Assembly (NCBI GenBank): GCA_903871555.1 | Contig: CAIQHM010000023.1 | Span: forward strand, 1 to 39,995 | Length of the DNA: 39,995 bases | Source of the DNA: an uncultured Actinomycetes bacterium | Lineage (GTDB): Bacteria; Actinomycetota; Actinomycetes; Nanopelagicales; Nanopelagicaceae | Direction of reading: 5' to 3' | Made by a program: the position numbers and the translations under genes | The notes under the pieces: generated by a model | What the model was told of the DNA's origin: nothing | Seen by the model: the letters and a program-made list of their open reading frames with translations, nothing else | The model's database searches: none | In this document: positions 25,847-34,400 of the stretch, one piece after another | Numbering within the stretch: the first letter of the stretch is position 1 | How the letters are laid out: every line of letters starts with the position of its first letter

Positions 25847-26572
25847 GTGACTTTTCTTTCTGCGATCTCATCTCTAATCTATCCAGATAATTGTTTCGTT
25901 TGCTACAGTCGAGATTTAGGCGGTTTACAGATTAATGGAATCTGCCGCAATTGCGCCAAAGGCTTAGAAGCGCAAGTATTTGAGTCACATCGTGGGTCAT
26001 TGAAGATTTATTCTGGAAGTAAATATTCACCAACCCTGTCACATATTATTTTGGCAGCAAAAGAAAGCAATCGATTGCTACCTCGCAAATTTCTGGCCAA
26101 ATCGCTAGCAAGATCGCTCATTGTCGCATTGGCTGATATTTCAATTGAGAATAATCTGAGGCAGAAGCGAATAGTAATTATTCCGATTCCATCGCGAAAA
26201 GCGGCCGATCGTGCACGGGGATTTGCGCATATTGAATTGTTGCTTAGAGAACTTAAATTAGAATTACAAAGAGAGAGTTCGAATATAAGTTTTGAAATTC
26301 TAAATTGCTTACTTCATCAAAAAACGATTACCGACCAGTCTTCCTTAAATTTCCATGAGAGAGAGATGAATATGAGGGGAGCATTTAAAATAAAGAATTC
26401 AGATACACATCGAATTCGGGCGCTTTCAAATACCAATCCCGCAATTTTCCTTGTCGATGATTTGGTTACGAGCGGAAGCACGGTTCAGGCTGCAAATAGG
26501 GCGCTAAATCACCTCGGCATCAGGGTCGATGGGGTCCTTACATCGTGCGTAACAACGGGATTTACACATTAA
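25847..26572 (+). CDS. ComF-family phosphoribosyltransferase-like protein
   Basis: A 241-residue ComF-like protein (Rv3242c position). The N-terminal double zinc finger is represented by CFVCY and GICRNC; the C-terminal phosphoribosyltransferase fold has the PRPP loop IFLVDDLVTSGSTVQAANRAL, with VIIPIPSRKAADRARGFAH earlier. ComF proteins are linked to DNA uptake in competent bacteria, but most actinobacterial copies have no proven role. GTG start at 25847. It lies between mtrB and secA; the usual hpf gene between comF and secA is absent. Confidence 0.88.
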   Translation: MTFLSAISSLIYPDNCFVCYSRDLGGLQINGICRNCAKGLEAQVFESHRGSLKIYSGSKYSPTLSHIILAAKESNRLLPRKFLAKSLARSLIVALADISIENNLRQKRIVIIPIPSRKAADRARGFAHIELLLRELKLELQRESSNISFEILNCLLHQKTITDQSSLNFHEREMNMRGAFKIKNSDTHRIRALSNTNPAIFLVDDLVTSGSTVQAANRALNHLGIRVDGVLTSCVTTGFTH

Positions 26573-26573
26573 G

Positions 26574-26619
26574 ATATCCCTATGTCCGTCAAGACGGCCG
26601 TTAATACGAAAGAGGATAT
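26574..26619 (+). promoter_or_regulatory. Possible coupling hairpin in the comF-secA gap
   Basis: ATATCC (26574-26579), two bases after the comF stop, can pair with GGATAT (26614-26619), which is next to the secA GTG and overlaps its AGAGG ribosome binding site. A perfect inner hairpin CCGTC-AA-GACGG (26586-26597) lies between. A ribosome finishing comF would cover the first arm and free the secA start. The pairing is visible in the sequence; the regulatory reading is inference. Confidence 0.4.
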
Positions 26620-29295
26620 GTGTCACCGCTACTAGACAAGATTTTGCGTGCTGGAGAAGGTCGCCATATTCGCCAACTCGAAAAGATTGCTAAAGAAGTT
26701 CTAGAGTTTGAACCAGAAATTTCCGCACTTAGCGATGCCGAACTTCGTGCCCAAACAACGAAACTTAAAGATCAACTTGCTGCCGGCAAGACGCTTGAAG
26801 ATTTATTACCTGAAGCTTTCGCAACGGTTCGCGAAGCTGCAAAGCGCACACTGGGACAACGTCACTATGACGTTCAAATTATGGGTGGAGCGGCGCTTCA
26901 TCAAGGCAACGTTGCTGAAATGCGCACAGGTGAAGGCAAGACTCTCGTCTCAACATTGCCCGCATATTTAAATGCCTTAACTGGTAAAGGTGTTCACGTT
27001 GTAACCGTTAATGATTATCTGGCAGAGCGCGATAGTGAATGGATGGGTCGAATCCACCGATTCCTTGGACTAAAAGTCGGCGTAATTCTCTCGAACATGT
27101 CACCAACAGAACGTCGCGAAGCATATGCCGCAGATATTACATATGGAACTAATAATGAGTTTGGTTTTGATTATCTCCGCGACAACATGGCTTGGACGTT
27201 AGAAGATTGCGTGCAACGTGAACATAACTTCGCAATCATTGACGAAGCAGACTCAATTTTGATTGACGAAGCTCGTACTCCATTAATTATTAGCGGACCT
27301 GCAGATAAACCAACTAAGTGGTACGTAGAATTTGCAACGATTGTACAAAAACTTGAGCGCGAAGTTCACTACGAAGTTGATGAGAAGAAGCGCACTGTTG
27401 GCGTTCTAGAACTTGGCGTAACAAAGGTTGAAGAACTTCTTGGAATCGAAAATCTTTATGAATCTGTAAACACCCCAATGATTGGCTATTTGAATAACGG
27501 TATCCGCGCCAAAGAACTCTTTAAGCGCGATAAAGATTACGTAGTTATGAACGGTGAACTCCTGATCGTTGATGAGCACACTGGCCGCATGCTTGCTGGC
27601 CGTCGCTATAACGAAGGCTTGCACCAAGCTTTGGAAGCGAAAGAACGCCTAGAAATTCAGGATGAAAATCAGACCCTTGCAACAATCACGCTGCAGAACT
27701 ATTTCCGTCTATACGAGAAGCTCTCCGGCATGACTGGAACAGCAATGACAGAAGCATCTGAACTTATGCAGATTTATAAGCTAGGTGTTATTCCAATTCC
27801 AACGAATCGTCCTATGCAACGCGTAGATCAACCAGATTTAATTTACAAGACTGAAATTGCCAAATTTATTGCTTCCGCAGAAGATATTGCGGCACATCAT
27901 AAGAAGGGCCAACCAGTATTGGTTGGAACTGTCTCTGTTGAAAAGTCTGAAGAACTTTCATCATTGCTTAAGAAGCGCGGAATTCCGCATGAAGTTTTGA
28001 ATGCAAAGCAACACGAACGTGAAGCAGCAATCATCGCTCGTGCAGGAACTGTTGGCGCCGTAACTGTTGCAACAAATATGGCTGGCCGCGGAACTGACAT
28101 CATGCTTGGTGGCAATCCAGAATTTATGGCGGACTTCGAATTACAACGTCGAGGCTTGAGTCCAGTTGAAACACCAGAAGATTATGAAGCTGCATGGGCT
28201 GATGAATTAGCAAAACAGAAGGCTGCAGTTGCAAAGGAGCATGAAGTAGTTGTTGGTTTTGGCGGACTCTATGTTCTTGGAACTGAACGCCATGAATCTC
28301 GTCGTATCGATAACCAGCTTCGCGGTCGCTCTGGTCGCCAAGGCGACCCAGGAGAATCTCGTTTCTACCTCTCACTACAAGATGATTTGATGCGCCGGTT
28401 TAACTCTGGAATTGTTGAAAGATTCCTTGGTGCTGCAGGCGTTGCAGACGATGTTCCAATCGAATCTAAGATGGTTTCAAATGCAATTCGTTCTGCTCAA
28501 ACCCAAGTTGAATCACTTAACTTTGAAATGCGTAAGAATGTCTTGAAGTATGACGATGTAATGAATCGCCAACGCGAAGTCGTTTATAGCGAACGTCGCG
28601 AAGTGCTTGAAGGCGCAGATATCCAAGAGCAAGTAAAAACATTTATCGGCGACACAATCACTGCCTACGTTGAAATGGCTACAAGCGAAGGTTTTGGCGA
28701 AGATTGGGATCTTGACACCCTTCACACAGCTCTCAAAGCTTTATATCCAATTTCATTCACCGTAGAAGAATTAGTTACCGAAGTTGGGGGACGTTCTGGT
28801 CTTGATCAAGGATTTATCTTGGATCGAGTTCTTTCAGATGTTGAAAAGGCCTACGAAGCCCGAGAAGAGAATTTAACCCCAACTGTTACTCGCGAACTAG
28901 AGCGCAAGATTCTGCTCTCTGTTTTAGATCGTAAATGGCGCGAGCATCTTTACGAAATGGATTACTTGCAAGAGGGAATCGGATTGCGCGCAATGGCACA
29001 ACGAGATCCACTTGTTGAATACCAAAAAGAGGGTTACGACTTATTCGCAGCCATGATGGATGCAATTAAGGAAGAACTTGTTGGTTACCTATTTAATGTT
29101 GAAGTAAATGTCGAAGAAGAATCTGGTGGCGTTGAAGCAAAGGGTTTAAGTCCGGCGATTAAGCCACAGAACGAACTTCGTTATTCTGCAGCAGATGAAG
29201 ATGGAAGTGCGGTTTCAACCGGTGGAACTTCTCGAAATGCACCTTGTCCTTGCGGTTCTGGTCGCAAATATAAGCGTTGCCACGGTGCTGCTTAA
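26620..29295 (+). CDS. secA: Protein translocase ATPase SecA
   Basis: The motor of the Sec export pathway (891 residues, SecA1 type). Walker A is MRTGEGKT (101-108), the DEAD box is residues 208-211, GTAGR-type motifs appear as NMAGRGTDI and [10 protein letters not shown], and the C-terminus ends in the zinc-binding [14 protein letters not shown] that binds SecB or ribosomes. GTG 26620 gives the typical SecA start ([23 protein letters not shown] region); an overlapping ATG two bases upstream would give only a five-residue peptide. It follows ComF at 47 bp and converges on the Rv3235-like gene 13 bp beyond its end. Confidence 0.98.
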   Translation: MSPLLDKILRAGEGRHIRQLEKIAKEVLEFEPEISALSDAELRAQTTKLKDQLAAGKTLEDLLPEAFATVREAAKRTLGQRHYDVQIMGGAALHQGNVAEMRTGEGKTLVSTLPAYLNALTGKGVHVVTVNDYLAERDSEWMGRIHRFLGLKVGVILSNMSPTERREAYAADITYGTNNEFGFDYLRDNMAWTLEDCVQREHNFAIIDEADSILIDEARTPLIISGPADKPTKWYVEFATIVQKLEREVHYEVDEKKRTVGVLELGVTKVEELLGIENLYESVNTPMIGYLNNGIRAKELFKRDKDYVVMNGELLIVDEHTGRMLAGRRYNEGLHQALEAKERLEIQDENQTLATITLQNYFRLYEKLSGMTGTAMTEASELMQIYKLGVIPIPTNRPMQRVDQPDLIYKTEIAKFIASAEDIAAHHKKGQPVLVGTVSVEKSEELSSLLKKRGIPHEVLNAKQHEREAAIIARAGTVGAVTVATNMAGRGTDIMLGGNPEFMADFELQRRGLSPVETPEDYEAAWADELAKQKAAVAKEHEVVVGFGGLYVLGTERHESRRIDNQLRGRSGRQGDPGESRFYLSLQDDLMRRFNSGIVERFLGAAGVADDVPIESKMVSNAIRSAQTQVESLNFEMRKNVLKYDDVMNRQREVVYSERREVLEGADIQEQVKTFIGDTITAYVEMATSEGFGEDWDLDTLHTALKALYPISFTVEELVTEVGGRSGLDQGFILDRVLSDVEKAYEAREENLTPTVTRELERKILLSVLDRKWREHLYEMDYLQEGIGLRAMAQRDPLVEYQKEGYDLFAAMMDAIKEELVGYLFNVEVNVEEESGGVEAKGLSPAIKPQNELRYSAADEDGSAVSTGGTSRNAPCPCGSGRKYKRCHGAA

Positions 29296-29308
29296 TTCTC
29301 ATTAAAGT

Positions 29309-29896
29309 CTAGAGAAGCACTAGTTCAGTACAGAGCCATCTCTTATCTACGCCTTCAAATCTAAGTATCAGTGATCTAACGCGCTCTCCAATTCGAAGTG
29401 TCACGGTTGTCTCGGCAACTCCTTCAATAGGCTGACTGATATAAATTTTGCGAATCTTTGGTGCAACTTTTATCGTGGATGATTTATTCAATAATTGTTG
29501 ATGCACTTGCCTGTGACACCATCTTGCAAGTTGATTAGCTGATCTACGACCACCCCATATTTCAACGACACTTAATGCAAATTTAGTGACCCACTCTTGA
29601 ATTTCCGGAAGGTCGGAAAGTGGTGAAGGTTTTGCCAAGAAATCTGGATCAGAAAAGTTCTCGACCCCTCTGCCAAAATATTCGGGAGTCGGTACTAGAT
29701 ATAACTTTGCTGGAACTACTGGCGCCTCTTTTGCTTCCTTTACTTCGGGTTGGAGATAAAGAGCAAGCATCGGATGCTTCCAAAGTGATTGATCAATAGG
29801 AGTAGGAGATCCAGGGGTTCCGTAGTTGCGAATTTGAAAAGAAGTTGTTCTTACTTCCGTTCCAGTTTTGGTTTCTGTTCCAGTTTTAGTTTCCAT
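29309..29896 (-). CDS. Rv3235-family protein
   Basis: A 195-residue, probably cytoplasmic protein. The C-terminal 115 residues are the family domain: a helical stretch with VTKFALSVVEIWGGRRSANQ and LARWCHRQVHQQL, then beta strands around KIRKIYISQPIEGVAE and TVTLRIGERVRSLILRFEG. Rv3235 relatives sit downstream of secA in actinobacteria, as here. No function is established. The N-terminus has a near-perfect duplication, ETKTGT twice, from an 18-bp DNA repeat. It is divergent from the CpaB-like gene. Confidence 0.8.
   Translation of the reverse strand: METKTGTETKTGTEVRTTSFQIRNYGTPGSPTPIDQSLWKHPMLALYLQPEVKEAKEAPVVPAKLYLVPTPEYFGRGVENFSDPDFLAKPSPLSDLPEIQEWVTKFALSVVEIWGGRRSANQLARWCHRQVHQQLLNKSSTIKVAPKIRKIYISQPIEGVAETTVTLRIGERVRSLILRFEGVDKRWLCTELVLL
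29859..29894 (-). repeat. 18-bp near-perfect tandem duplication at the start of the Rv3235-family gene
   Basis: Positions 29859-29876 and 29877-29894 differ at two bases only. On the coding strand they encode the N-terminal ETKTGT ETKTGT. The 140-bp gap to the next gene start (29897-30036) has no supportable ORF and must hold the divergent promoters. Confidence 0.9.
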
Positions 29897-30036
29897 GGCG
29901 CAACTTTGGTTTCTCAGTTCTCAGCAGACCTCCTCCTAAAGGATGAATTAATTTGGCCTTCTGCAGGCGATACCTACCTAGCGTATTTCTGTGGATTAGC
30001 TAGATTCAAAATGGAAGTGTTTTGTTATCCATAGCC

Positions 30037-30684
30037 ATGAGAAATATAAATAATCTAAAAAACCTAAATATTGAGTCAATAAGGGAGATCGCGCTAAAAC
30101 GGGCAACTGCAAAAACTTACTTTGCAATTGGGCTGTTGCTTCTCTCACTTTTTGCAGCATTTGCAATTACCGGCAAAGCAAATAGATCGGTAAGTGTCTG
30201 GTCTGCGAGCAAGGATTTAGTTGCGGGCGATGTAATAAATAGGGCGAACATCAAGGAGATGAAAGTATTTTTACCAAGCAACGCTTCAAGATATCTTTCA
30301 GTAAGTTCCAAGATAATTGATTTAACAGCAACCAGAAGGATTCTTAGCGGTGAACTAATTCCAACGTCGGCAGTATCGGCAAAATATTCTGGAATAAGTA
30401 TTCGTAGCGTCCCCATGAAGATTGCAAGAAATGATCTACCAAGTGATCTCAGTCCAGGTCAGAGCGTAGATATTTACTATTTGCCACTTCCTGATTTAAA
30501 TTCACAGAAAGCCCGGAAAACCGAATTGATTTCAGAGGGTGTTCTTGTAGAGAGCATCGATATTAAATCAAGGGATATGGGTGGGGATATAGGAATCGTT
30601 CTTAAAATTCCAGAGCCGGATGTTTTAACCCTTCTGACAACGCTCAACAACTCAAGAATATTGGTGGTTAGAGATGCGATCTGA
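30037..30684 (+). CDS. SAF-domain, CpaB/RcpC-like pilus assembly protein
   Basis: A 215-residue protein with one N-terminal membrane helix (about residues 28-48) and a SAF domain right after it (about 55-115, with AGDVINRANI and SGELIPTSAV), followed by a beta-rich C-terminal region. CpaB/RcpC-like proteins work in the envelope in Flp pilus assembly. ATG 30037 is preferred to an upstream TTG. It overlaps the following TadZ-like gene by 11 bp. The pilin genes of the window are some 28 kb away. Confidence 0.72.
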   Translation: MRNINNLKNLNIESIREIALKRATAKTYFAIGLLLLSLFAAFAITGKANRSVSVWSASKDLVAGDVINRANIKEMKVFLPSNASRYLSVSSKIIDLTATRRILSGELIPTSAVSAKYSGISIRSVPMKIARNDLPSDLSPGQSVDIYYLPLPDLNSQKARKTELISEGVLVESIDIKSRDMGGDIGIVLKIPEPDVLTLLTTLNNSRILVVRDAI

Positions 30685-31738
30685 AATTCCACAACTGCAA
30701 GTTATAACGGCTATTAGTGATGCCGACTGCGAGGATTTTGTATCGCAACTTCTCTTCAGCCAGGGTTGGAGCATTATCTACCGAGCTATTGATATGTCTG
30801 GTCTGGTTGAATTTCTAGAAGCAAGAAGCGGTGCGCTGCGAACCGTGGTTATTTTCAAGAGCGATTTGCCAGATTTTGATTCAGAAACCATGCAATCTCT
30901 GTCAAATTCAAAAGTTACCCACATCTGCATCGATGACATCGAAACTAATTCACATAAGTTAATGACCCATATCCGCGGCCAGTTACGGCTACCCCTTATA
31001 TTCGAAGGAGTTGGTCAATCGGCAATAGACCTTGGGGCGACTGATAATAAATTAAGCGCCACATCGAATATGGCCACCAAGCAAATTAAAGTTCACAAAC
31101 CTTGCGTTATTACGATCACCGGCACAGTTGGGGCTCCGGGAAGAAGTTCGGTCGCACTAAATATCGCAAATTATTTAGCAGTCGAATCCACCGTAAATAT
31201 TTATGATGCCGATATTCGCGCACCGGCACTTGAATACTTTATTGGTCGCGCCGAAAAGAATAGCGAGAACTTAAACCTAGTTAATTTGGCATCGCACGAG
31301 AAATCTACTGAACTAAAAATTGCCGATTCATCTCGTATCAGTGTTGTTGATCTTGGGCCTCTGCCGCCGCTGGAAGAAGTAGTCAATGACCGCAGATGGC
31401 AAGCTGGATTTATCAACAGGACGCTAGAAGAAACAACCACATTGATCTATCTCTGCAAATCAAATGGCTTAAGTTTGATAAGACTGGAACAGTTCATGTC
31501 GCAGTTCCCAGTACTACTTCGAAATTTGCCAATTATTTATATCCTAAATCAATCCGGAAATACTCGAGAGGATAGAGCCCTAGCCAATAGATTTAAGAAG
31601 ATGTGTGATGGTGAGAGATCATTTATCTTGCCCATGAATGAGCGGATTAATACCAACTTAGTCGAGCCAACCAAACGGGAGACTGGATTTGGCAAAGCAA
31701 TCTCAGAGATTGGTAGGATCGCACAGGAAGTTAATTAG
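30674..31738 (+). CDS. TadZ/CpaE-like ParA-type ATPase with degenerate P-loop
   Basis: A 354-residue protein: an atypical receiver-like N-terminal domain (about residues 1-110), then a MinD/ParA-like fold. The Walker A position reads GTVGAPGRSS (150-159), with Arg where the conserved lysine would be, so normal ATP hydrolysis is doubtful; TadZ/CpaE and Rv3660c-type proteins are often atypical in this way. The switch-like segment VVDLGPLPP and the C-terminal helices are recognisable. TadZ-type proteins place the pilus machine at the cell pole. It overlaps the CpaB-like gene; no tadA, tadB or tadC follows. Confidence 0.7.
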   Translation: MRSEIPQLQVITAISDADCEDFVSQLLFSQGWSIIYRAIDMSGLVEFLEARSGALRTVVIFKSDLPDFDSETMQSLSNSKVTHICIDDIETNSHKLMTHIRGQLRLPLIFEGVGQSAIDLGATDNKLSATSNMATKQIKVHKPCVITITGTVGAPGRSSVALNIANYLAVESTVNIYDADIRAPALEYFIGRAEKNSENLNLVNLASHEKSTELKIADSSRISVVDLGPLPPLEEVVNDRRWQAGFINRTLEETTTLIYLCKSNGLSLIRLEQFMSQFPVLLRNLPIIYILNQSGNTREDRALANRFKKMCDGERSFILPMNERINTNLVEPTKRETGFGKAISEIGRIAQEVN

Positions 31739-31773
31739 CGCATTTCAAGTTCTGGATTAGGCGGTGATCAATC

Positions 31774-33231
31774 TTGTTGTCAGTAGATGAAATGATTGCA
31801 TCCCAAACTGCCCTGACTGCTGAAGATCGCGCACGATTGATGGAACTCCTTGCGGAATGGCAATTACTTTCGGATCTATCTTTTGCGGATTTAATTCTCT
31901 GGATTCCCAAGCGTAAGGATTATCAATCTTGGCCTGATGGACATATCGCGATGGCACATATTCGCCCAACAACGGCTGCGACAGTTTTCGCCCATGATGT
32001 AATCGGCAACGTAATTAACTGGGGAAGTAATCCAAGAATTGATGGTTCGTTATCTACGGGGGAGATTGACCGAGATTCTGAAGCGGAACTTCTTGGTGAA
32101 ATACTTATTAAAGAAGAGACCGTTCCAGTCTTTTTCAATGGGCGAGTTATCGCAGTTATCTCTCGGCACCGAAATGCAGATCTAATGCGATCGCCATCAC
32201 GATTAGAGCTAAATTATCGCGAGATAGCACACAAGATTTATCAAATGGTTGCCGAAGGAACATTTCCGATTCAAAATAATTTTTATCGCGCAGAATCTGC
32301 GCCACGCGTTGGTGATGGATTAATTCGCCTTGATGCATCTGGCCAAATAACTTATGCAAGTCCAAATGCAAGATCAGCATTTAATCGTGCGGGATGGAGC
32401 GATGAACTTGAGGGTCATATTTTGGGCGATGTGATTGAAAGTATTAAGCCGAATTTGAGTATCCCTACTGATGAATCTTGGCCCAGCATCATGAGCGGTA
32501 AGAATCTGCGCCGCGAAGAGTTTGAGAATGAGAGCGGAATTTTTGATTTATTAGTAATGCCGCTTGTCGCTGGTGAAGATCAAATCGGTGCAATCGTTCT
32601 GCTGCATAACGTCACCGAACTTCGTCGCCGTGATCGCGCCCTTGTTACAAAGGATGTAACAATTCGAGAAATTCATCATCGCGTAAAGAACAACTTGCAG
32701 ACCGTATCCGCACTTCTTCGTCTGCAATCAAGGCGAGTAGAAGATGTAACGGCCAAAGCAGCACTTGAAGAGGCGGTTCGTCGCGTGGCATCAATTGCGA
32801 TAGTCCACGAGACGCTTTCGAATAGTTCTACGGAATCGGTGGCATTCGATGAGGTTTATGATCGCATCGTTCACAACGCCATTGAATTGAGCACCCATAA
32901 AATTCATGTCAAAAAAGTTGGGGCCTTTGGCACCTTTGATTCGCAGACTGCAACACCACTTGCCCTTGTTATTACTGAGCTAATTCACAATGCGCTAGAA
33001 CATGGCCTTGCCAATTCAGGTGAAAATTTACGTGTGGAAGTTTCGAGAAATTCAAATAAATGTGAAGTAAAAATAATCGATGATGGTGTTGGGCTTCCAA
33101 CAGATTTTAATTGGGATCAATCATCAAACCTCGGGCTGCAAATTGTTAAGACTCTTACTGAGAATGAACTCAAGGGGAGTATTCGATTAATCCGTGTTGG
33201 TAGTGAGACCCAAGCAGTTCTTAATTTTTGA
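31774..33231 (+). CDS. pdtaS: Two-component sensor histidine kinase PdtaS
   Basis: A soluble kinase of 485 residues. It has an N-terminal GAF domain (about 1-155, with WQLLSDLSFADLILWIP), a PAS domain (about 180-290), and a HisKA_2/HATPase C-terminus with REIHHRVKNNLQTVSALLRLQ (phosphoacceptor His at 301 or 302) and ALVITELIHNALEHG, DDGVGLP and LGLQIVKTL. PdtaS signals to the RNA-binding antiterminator PdtaR, not encoded here. The start is uncertain: TTG 31774 has a GGCGG nearby, but TTG 31777 and ATG 31792 are possible. Convergent with whiB1 as in Mycobacterium. Confidence 0.92.
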   Translation: MLSVDEMIASQTALTAEDRARLMELLAEWQLLSDLSFADLILWIPKRKDYQSWPDGHIAMAHIRPTTAATVFAHDVIGNVINWGSNPRIDGSLSTGEIDRDSEAELLGEILIKEETVPVFFNGRVIAVISRHRNADLMRSPSRLELNYREIAHKIYQMVAEGTFPIQNNFYRAESAPRVGDGLIRLDASGQITYASPNARSAFNRAGWSDELEGHILGDVIESIKPNLSIPTDESWPSIMSGKNLRREEFENESGIFDLLVMPLVAGEDQIGAIVLLHNVTELRRRDRALVTKDVTIREIHHRVKNNLQTVSALLRLQSRRVEDVTAKAALEEAVRRVASIAIVHETLSNSSTESVAFDEVYDRIVHNAIELSTHKIHVKKVGAFGTFDSQTATPLALVITELIHNALEHGLANSGENLRVEVSRNSNKCEVKIIDDGVGLPTDFNWDQSSNLGLQIVKTLTENELKGSIRLIRVGSETQAVLNF

Positions 33232-33241
33232 GTTAAAAAGT

Positions 33242-33511
33242 TTAGAAGCTATTTTGATTTTCAAGCTGACGAGCACGGTTACGTGCGGCGCGACGCTTTA
33301 GTGCGCGACGTTCATCCTCTGAAAGGCCGCCCCAAACTCCGGCATCCTGTCCACTTTCAAGTGCCCAAGCAAGACATGGCTCTTTAACAATGCAGCGATT
33401 ACAAACTTTTTTAGCCTCTTCGATTTGAGCAAGGGCAGGGCCAGTGTTGCCGACCGGAAAAAATAGTTCCGGATCTTCATCGCGGCAAGCAGATTGATGG
33501 CGCCAATCCAT
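33242..33511 (-). CDS. whiB1: WhiB1-type iron-sulfur transcription regulator
   Basis: An 89-residue WhiB protein. Its cysteines at 9, 37, 40 and 46 match the spacing of mycobacterial WhiB1, which holds a nitric-oxide-sensitive [4Fe-4S] cluster and binds the primary sigma factor; GVWGG and the basic ERRALKRRAARNRAR tail follow. WhiB1 is essential in mycobacteria. The ribosome binding site AAGGAG is 7-9 bases before ATG. It ends 10 bp from the convergent pdtaS, the same order as in Mycobacterium tuberculosis. The 135-bp upstream region has no supportable ORF; no promoter could be fixed with certainty. Confidence 0.95.
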   Translation of the reverse strand: MDWRHQSACRDEDPELFFPVGNTGPALAQIEEAKKVCNRCIVKEPCLAWALESGQDAGVWGGLSEDERRALKRRAARNRARQLENQNSF

Positions 33512-33646
33512 GTTCGTGGGCTCCTTCTAAAGAATTATTCGTAAATCGGGGGAAGTAATAGGTATTAACTACCCGTTACATAGGACGTATTCTCCCGTGG
33601 ATTGCCAGACATAACAAGGACATTTGCGATTTGATTGTGTGATTTG

Positions 33647-33718
33647 TGCCCCCGGCGGGAATCGAACCTGCGCTCCCGCCTCCGGAGGGCGGTGCTCTAT
33701 CCACTGAGCTACGGGGGC
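33647..33718 (-). tRNA. tRNA-Arg (anticodon CCG)
   Basis: A complete cloverleaf on the minus strand: acceptor GCCCCCG/CGGGGGC, D-arm GCTCAGTGGATAGAGC, anticodon stem CCGCC/GGCGG around CTCCGGA (anticodon CCG, reads CGG), T-loop TTCGATT. CCA is not encoded. The T-stem GCAGG/CCCGC has one A-C mismatch in the middle. It is 128 bp upstream of whiB1 on the same strand. Confidence 0.95.
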
Positions 33719-33767
33719 CTATTTAGTAAATACCAAATATCCGGAGTGATTGTAGTGATTGAACTCT

Positions 33768-33790
33768 ACCTGCAAATTTTACCTGCAAAT
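33768..33790 (+). repeat. 13-bp tandem duplication upstream of msrA
   Basis: ACCTGCAAATTTT (33768-33780) is followed directly by ACCTGCAAAT (33781-33790). A shorter repeat, AGTGATTGT then AGTGATTGA, lies just upstream. The 33719-33808 gap otherwise shows nothing clear; it must contain the msrA promoter. Confidence 0.75.
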
Positions 33791-33808
33791 ATCTGAAATG
33801 ATTAAACA

Positions 33809-34351
33809 ATGAAAGCTACTGAAGATTTGGATGCTGCAAATTTGAGGGTTGCCTATTTCGCTACTGGATGCTTTTGGGGCGCCGAACGTAGATTCTGGAA
33901 TTTGCCAGGCGTGTTCCAAACCAGCGTTGGCTATATGGGTGGAAATCGCGCGAATCCAAATTATGAACAAGTGTGTACTGGCGTCACAAGCCATGCCGAA
34001 ATAGTTTGTGTCACCTTTGATCAAACCAAAGTTTCCTACCGCAGATTACTTGAAGAATTTTGGGTAATGCATGATCCAACTTCGCTAAATGCGCAAGGGG
34101 GAGATATTGGGACGCAATATCGAAGCGCGATATTTACTACTACAGAGGAACAATTAAAAGAGGCGCTCGCAACTAAGGATATTTACCAATCACTGCTAAC
34201 AGCTGACGGCTTTGGTCAGATTGTTACTCAGATCGAAAGTGCCGAATCCCATACTTATTGGCCAGCGGAGGAATACCACCAAAGATACTTGGCCAAGAAT
34301 CCAAATGGTTACGATTGCCATTCAAGTACTGGAACCGTATTTAAGTCATAG
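33809..34351 (+). CDS. msrA: Peptide-methionine (S)-S-oxide reductase
   Basis: Repairs oxidised methionine in proteins (S form). The 180-residue protein has the active-site motif GCFWGAE with catalytic Cys21 and SVGYMGG, HDPTSLNAQGGDIGTQYRSA and EEYHQRYL in order. A second cysteine near the C-terminus (in GYDCHSS) is placed to act as resolving cysteine. Cytoplasmic, thioredoxin-dependent by family. It lies alone between a tRNA and a TerC gene. Confidence 0.96.
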   Translation: MKATEDLDAANLRVAYFATGCFWGAERRFWNLPGVFQTSVGYMGGNRANPNYEQVCTGVTSHAEIVCVTFDQTKVSYRRLLEEFWVMHDPTSLNAQGGDIGTQYRSAIFTTTEEQLKEALATKDIYQSLLTADGFGQIVTQIESAESHTYWPAEEYHQRYLAKNPNGYDCHSSTGTVFKS

Positions 34352-34400
34352 TTTCGCGGCAAATGGTGTTTTTTAAAGAAACTAATGTATTTTACGAACT

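Noticed and set aside
29789-30034. Plus-strand 81-residue ORF between the Rv3235-family and CpaB-like genes
   Set aside because: It overlaps the start of the Rv3235-family gene and reads its repeat backwards; no motif or ribosome binding site.
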